Below are positions 32,962 through 33,998 of a stretch of 33,998 nt of DNA, one piece after another. The first letter of the stretch is position 1. Every line of letters starts with the position of its first letter. The notes under the pieces were generated by a model. The model was given only the letters and a program-made list of their open reading frames with translations. It was not told the DNA's origin and ran no database searches. The DNA is from Hyphomonadaceae bacterium (GTDB taxonomy: Bacteria; Pseudomonadota; Alphaproteobacteria; Caulobacterales; Hyphomonadaceae), in the NCBI GenBank assembly GCA_022760335.1, contig JALEGE010000126.1:1-33998 (forward strand), read 5' to 3'. Position numbers and translations under genes: made by a program.

Positions 32962-33957
32962 CTAAGCCTCAATTCCCGCCTTTCTTGCAAGCTCCGCATA
33001 GCTCACTTCCGGGCGGGGGCCGTAATGGCTTATGACTTCGGCGGCTGCGATATGGCCCAGCCGGCCACAGACAGCCAGCGGCAGGCCGCGCGCGAGGCCG
33101 TAGAGGACGCCGGCGGCGTACTGGTCGCCCGCGCCGGTGGTATCGACCACGCGGCCCACAGGCTCAGCGGGAAGCGCGATCGGCTCGCCATCACCGATGA
33201 TAACCGAGCCCTTCTCGCTGCGCGTCACCGCCGCCACGCCCGTATCGGCCTGCAGGGCAGCAAGTGCGGTGTCGAAATCCTCAATCTCATAGAGCGAAAG
33301 CAACTCATCTTCATTGGCGAAGACGAAATCAACATGGCCGCGGATGAGATGCAGGAAGCTTTCCCGGTGCCGGTCGACGCAGAAATTGTCCGACAATGTC
33401 AGCGCCACTTTGCGCCCGGCAGCCCGCGCGATTTCCGATGCATGCACAAAGGCGGCCTTGGCGTCTTCCCGGTCGAACAGATAACCTTCCAGATAAAGAA
33501 TGGTGCCATTGCGCACAGCGTCTTCGTCCACATCCTCAGGCGAAAACATCACCGAAGCGCCGAGAAAGGTGTTCATGCTCCGCGCGCCATCCGGCGTGAC
33601 GAAAATGATCGAGCGCGCAGTGGCCGGCCCACCAACCAGGGGGGATGTCTTGAACTCTACGCCCTCAGCCAGGGTTTCGCGGCGGAAGACCTCACCCAGC
33701 CTGTCATCGGCGACCTTGCCGATATAGGCGGTGCGCCCGCCAAAGCTCGCCACGCCGGCAATGGTGTTGGCACCCGAACCGCCCGATTTCTCCTGTCCCT
33801 GGGCCGCCTGGGTCAGCGTTTCCGCGCGGGGCTCCTCAATCAGCGTCATGCCATTCTTGCGGATGTCCCATTCCTCCAGGAAGGCGTCCCCGACCGGAGA
33901 AATCACATCGACAATGGCATTGCCGAGACCGACAACATCGAAACGCGGCTCTGACAT
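32962..33957 (-). CDS. PfkB-family carbohydrate kinase, adenosine-kinase-like
   Basis: The 331-residue protein is a complete ribokinase-fold sugar or nucleoside kinase. It begins FDVVGLGNAIVDVISPVGD and has the GGSGANTIAGVASFGG substrate-binding region of adenosine kinase-like members. PfkB signature 2 is VVDTTGAGDQYAAGVLYGL, with catalytic base about D278 in GAGD. GGGAG lies about eight bases before the ATG. Likely it phosphorylates adenosine or a related nucleoside with ATP, although sugar-specific relatives exist. It is the first gene at the right edge; the remaining 41 bases upstream show nothing clear. Confidence 0.95.
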   Translation of the reverse strand: MSEPRFDVVGLGNAIVDVISPVGDAFLEEWDIRKNGMTLIEEPRAETLTQAAQGQEKSGGSGANTIAGVASFGGRTAYIGKVADDRLGEVFRRETLAEGVEFKTSPLVGGPATARSIIFVTPDGARSMNTFLGASVMFSPEDVDEDAVRNGTILYLEGYLFDREDAKAAFVHASEIARAAGRKVALTLSDNFCVDRHRESFLHLIRGHVDFVFANEDELLSLYEIEDFDTALAALQADTGVAAVTRSEKGSVIIGDGEPIALPAEPVGRVVDTTGAGDQYAAGVLYGLARGLPLAVCGRLGHIAAAEVISHYGPRPEVSYAELARKAGIEA

Positions 33958-33998
33958 TTCCGCTCCCTGATTAATTGACCGCCTTGTCGCCTATCCCC

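Noticed and set aside
1-33998. tRNA, rRNA and CRISPR arrays
   Set aside because: No cloverleaf, rRNA-like stretch or regularly spaced repeat array was recognised anywhere in the window by eye.

Overview
This window looks like the chromosome of a GC-rich alphaproteobacterium. The relevant landmarks are the gene set hslV/hslU, sucABCD, purH, a heparinase-like gene, rpe, rsmB, htpX and a DUF1674 (SdhAF4) gene, together with the codon usage. A stalked or hyphal marine group (Maricaulis, Oceanicaulis or other Hyphomonadaceae-like bacteria) is my best guess. That is an inference from gene content and order; there is no rRNA gene to test it.

Layout. 1-1479: 3' part of a GGDEF-EAL c-di-GMP protein. 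1493-4507: the HslVU protease, with a heat-shock-type promoter overlapping the hslV start and a membrane protein gene wedged between hslV and hslU. 4508-5737: a patchy accessory stretch with an AT-rich orphan gene, two families of palindromic repeats and a weakly supported small gene. 5738-6592: a lipoprotein. 6643-14947 (minus strand): the 2-oxoglutarate dehydrogenase / succinyl-CoA ligase cluster, transcribed sucC, (tir, vapB, vapC), sucD, sucA, sucB. The normally adjacent sucC and sucD are separated by about 1.5 kb carrying a TIR-domain protein and a VapBC-like toxin-antitoxin pair. 15110-19681 (minus): an MFS transporter, a PhoD-like lipoprotein phosphatase, a Tat-exported carotenoid oxygenase and a DUF2141 protein. 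19845-20597 (plus): a membrane-anchored LytTR regulator. 20605-21903 (minus): a membrane-anchored TAXI solute-binding protein. 22105-22360 (plus): a 37-codon small ORF with a consensus ribosome binding site, followed by two C-rich-loop hairpins that resemble an sRNA or structured 3' UTR. 22380-28931 (minus): purH, a WbpM/CapD-type sugar dehydratase, a heparinase II/III-like protein, rpe and a glycine-zipper lipoprotein. 29052-31243 (minus): rsmB and htpX. 31352-31567 (plus): the SdhAF4 gene. 31665-32879 (minus): a second AT-rich orphan gene. 32962-33957 (minus): an adenosine-kinase-like PfkB sugar kinase.

How the genes work together. The suc genes encode the E1 and E2 subunits of 2-oxoglutarate dehydrogenase and both subunits of succinyl-CoA ligase, which are consecutive TCA steps. 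The SdhAF4 homologue serves the next step, succinate dehydrogenase. HslVU and HtpX are proteostasis factors. The dehydratase, heparinase-like protein and lipoprotein suggest a cell-envelope theme around rpe and purH.

The strongest candidates for something undescribed are the TIR protein with two C-terminal SAP-like helical repeats inserted in the suc operon, and the small ORF with tandem anti-Shine-Dalgarno hairpins at 22094-22360. A dispersed palindrome of about 30 bp is also notable: it lies directly after the stop codon of both AT-rich orphan genes, in the same orientation each time. All coordinates and motifs were read by eye; no database search was possible.
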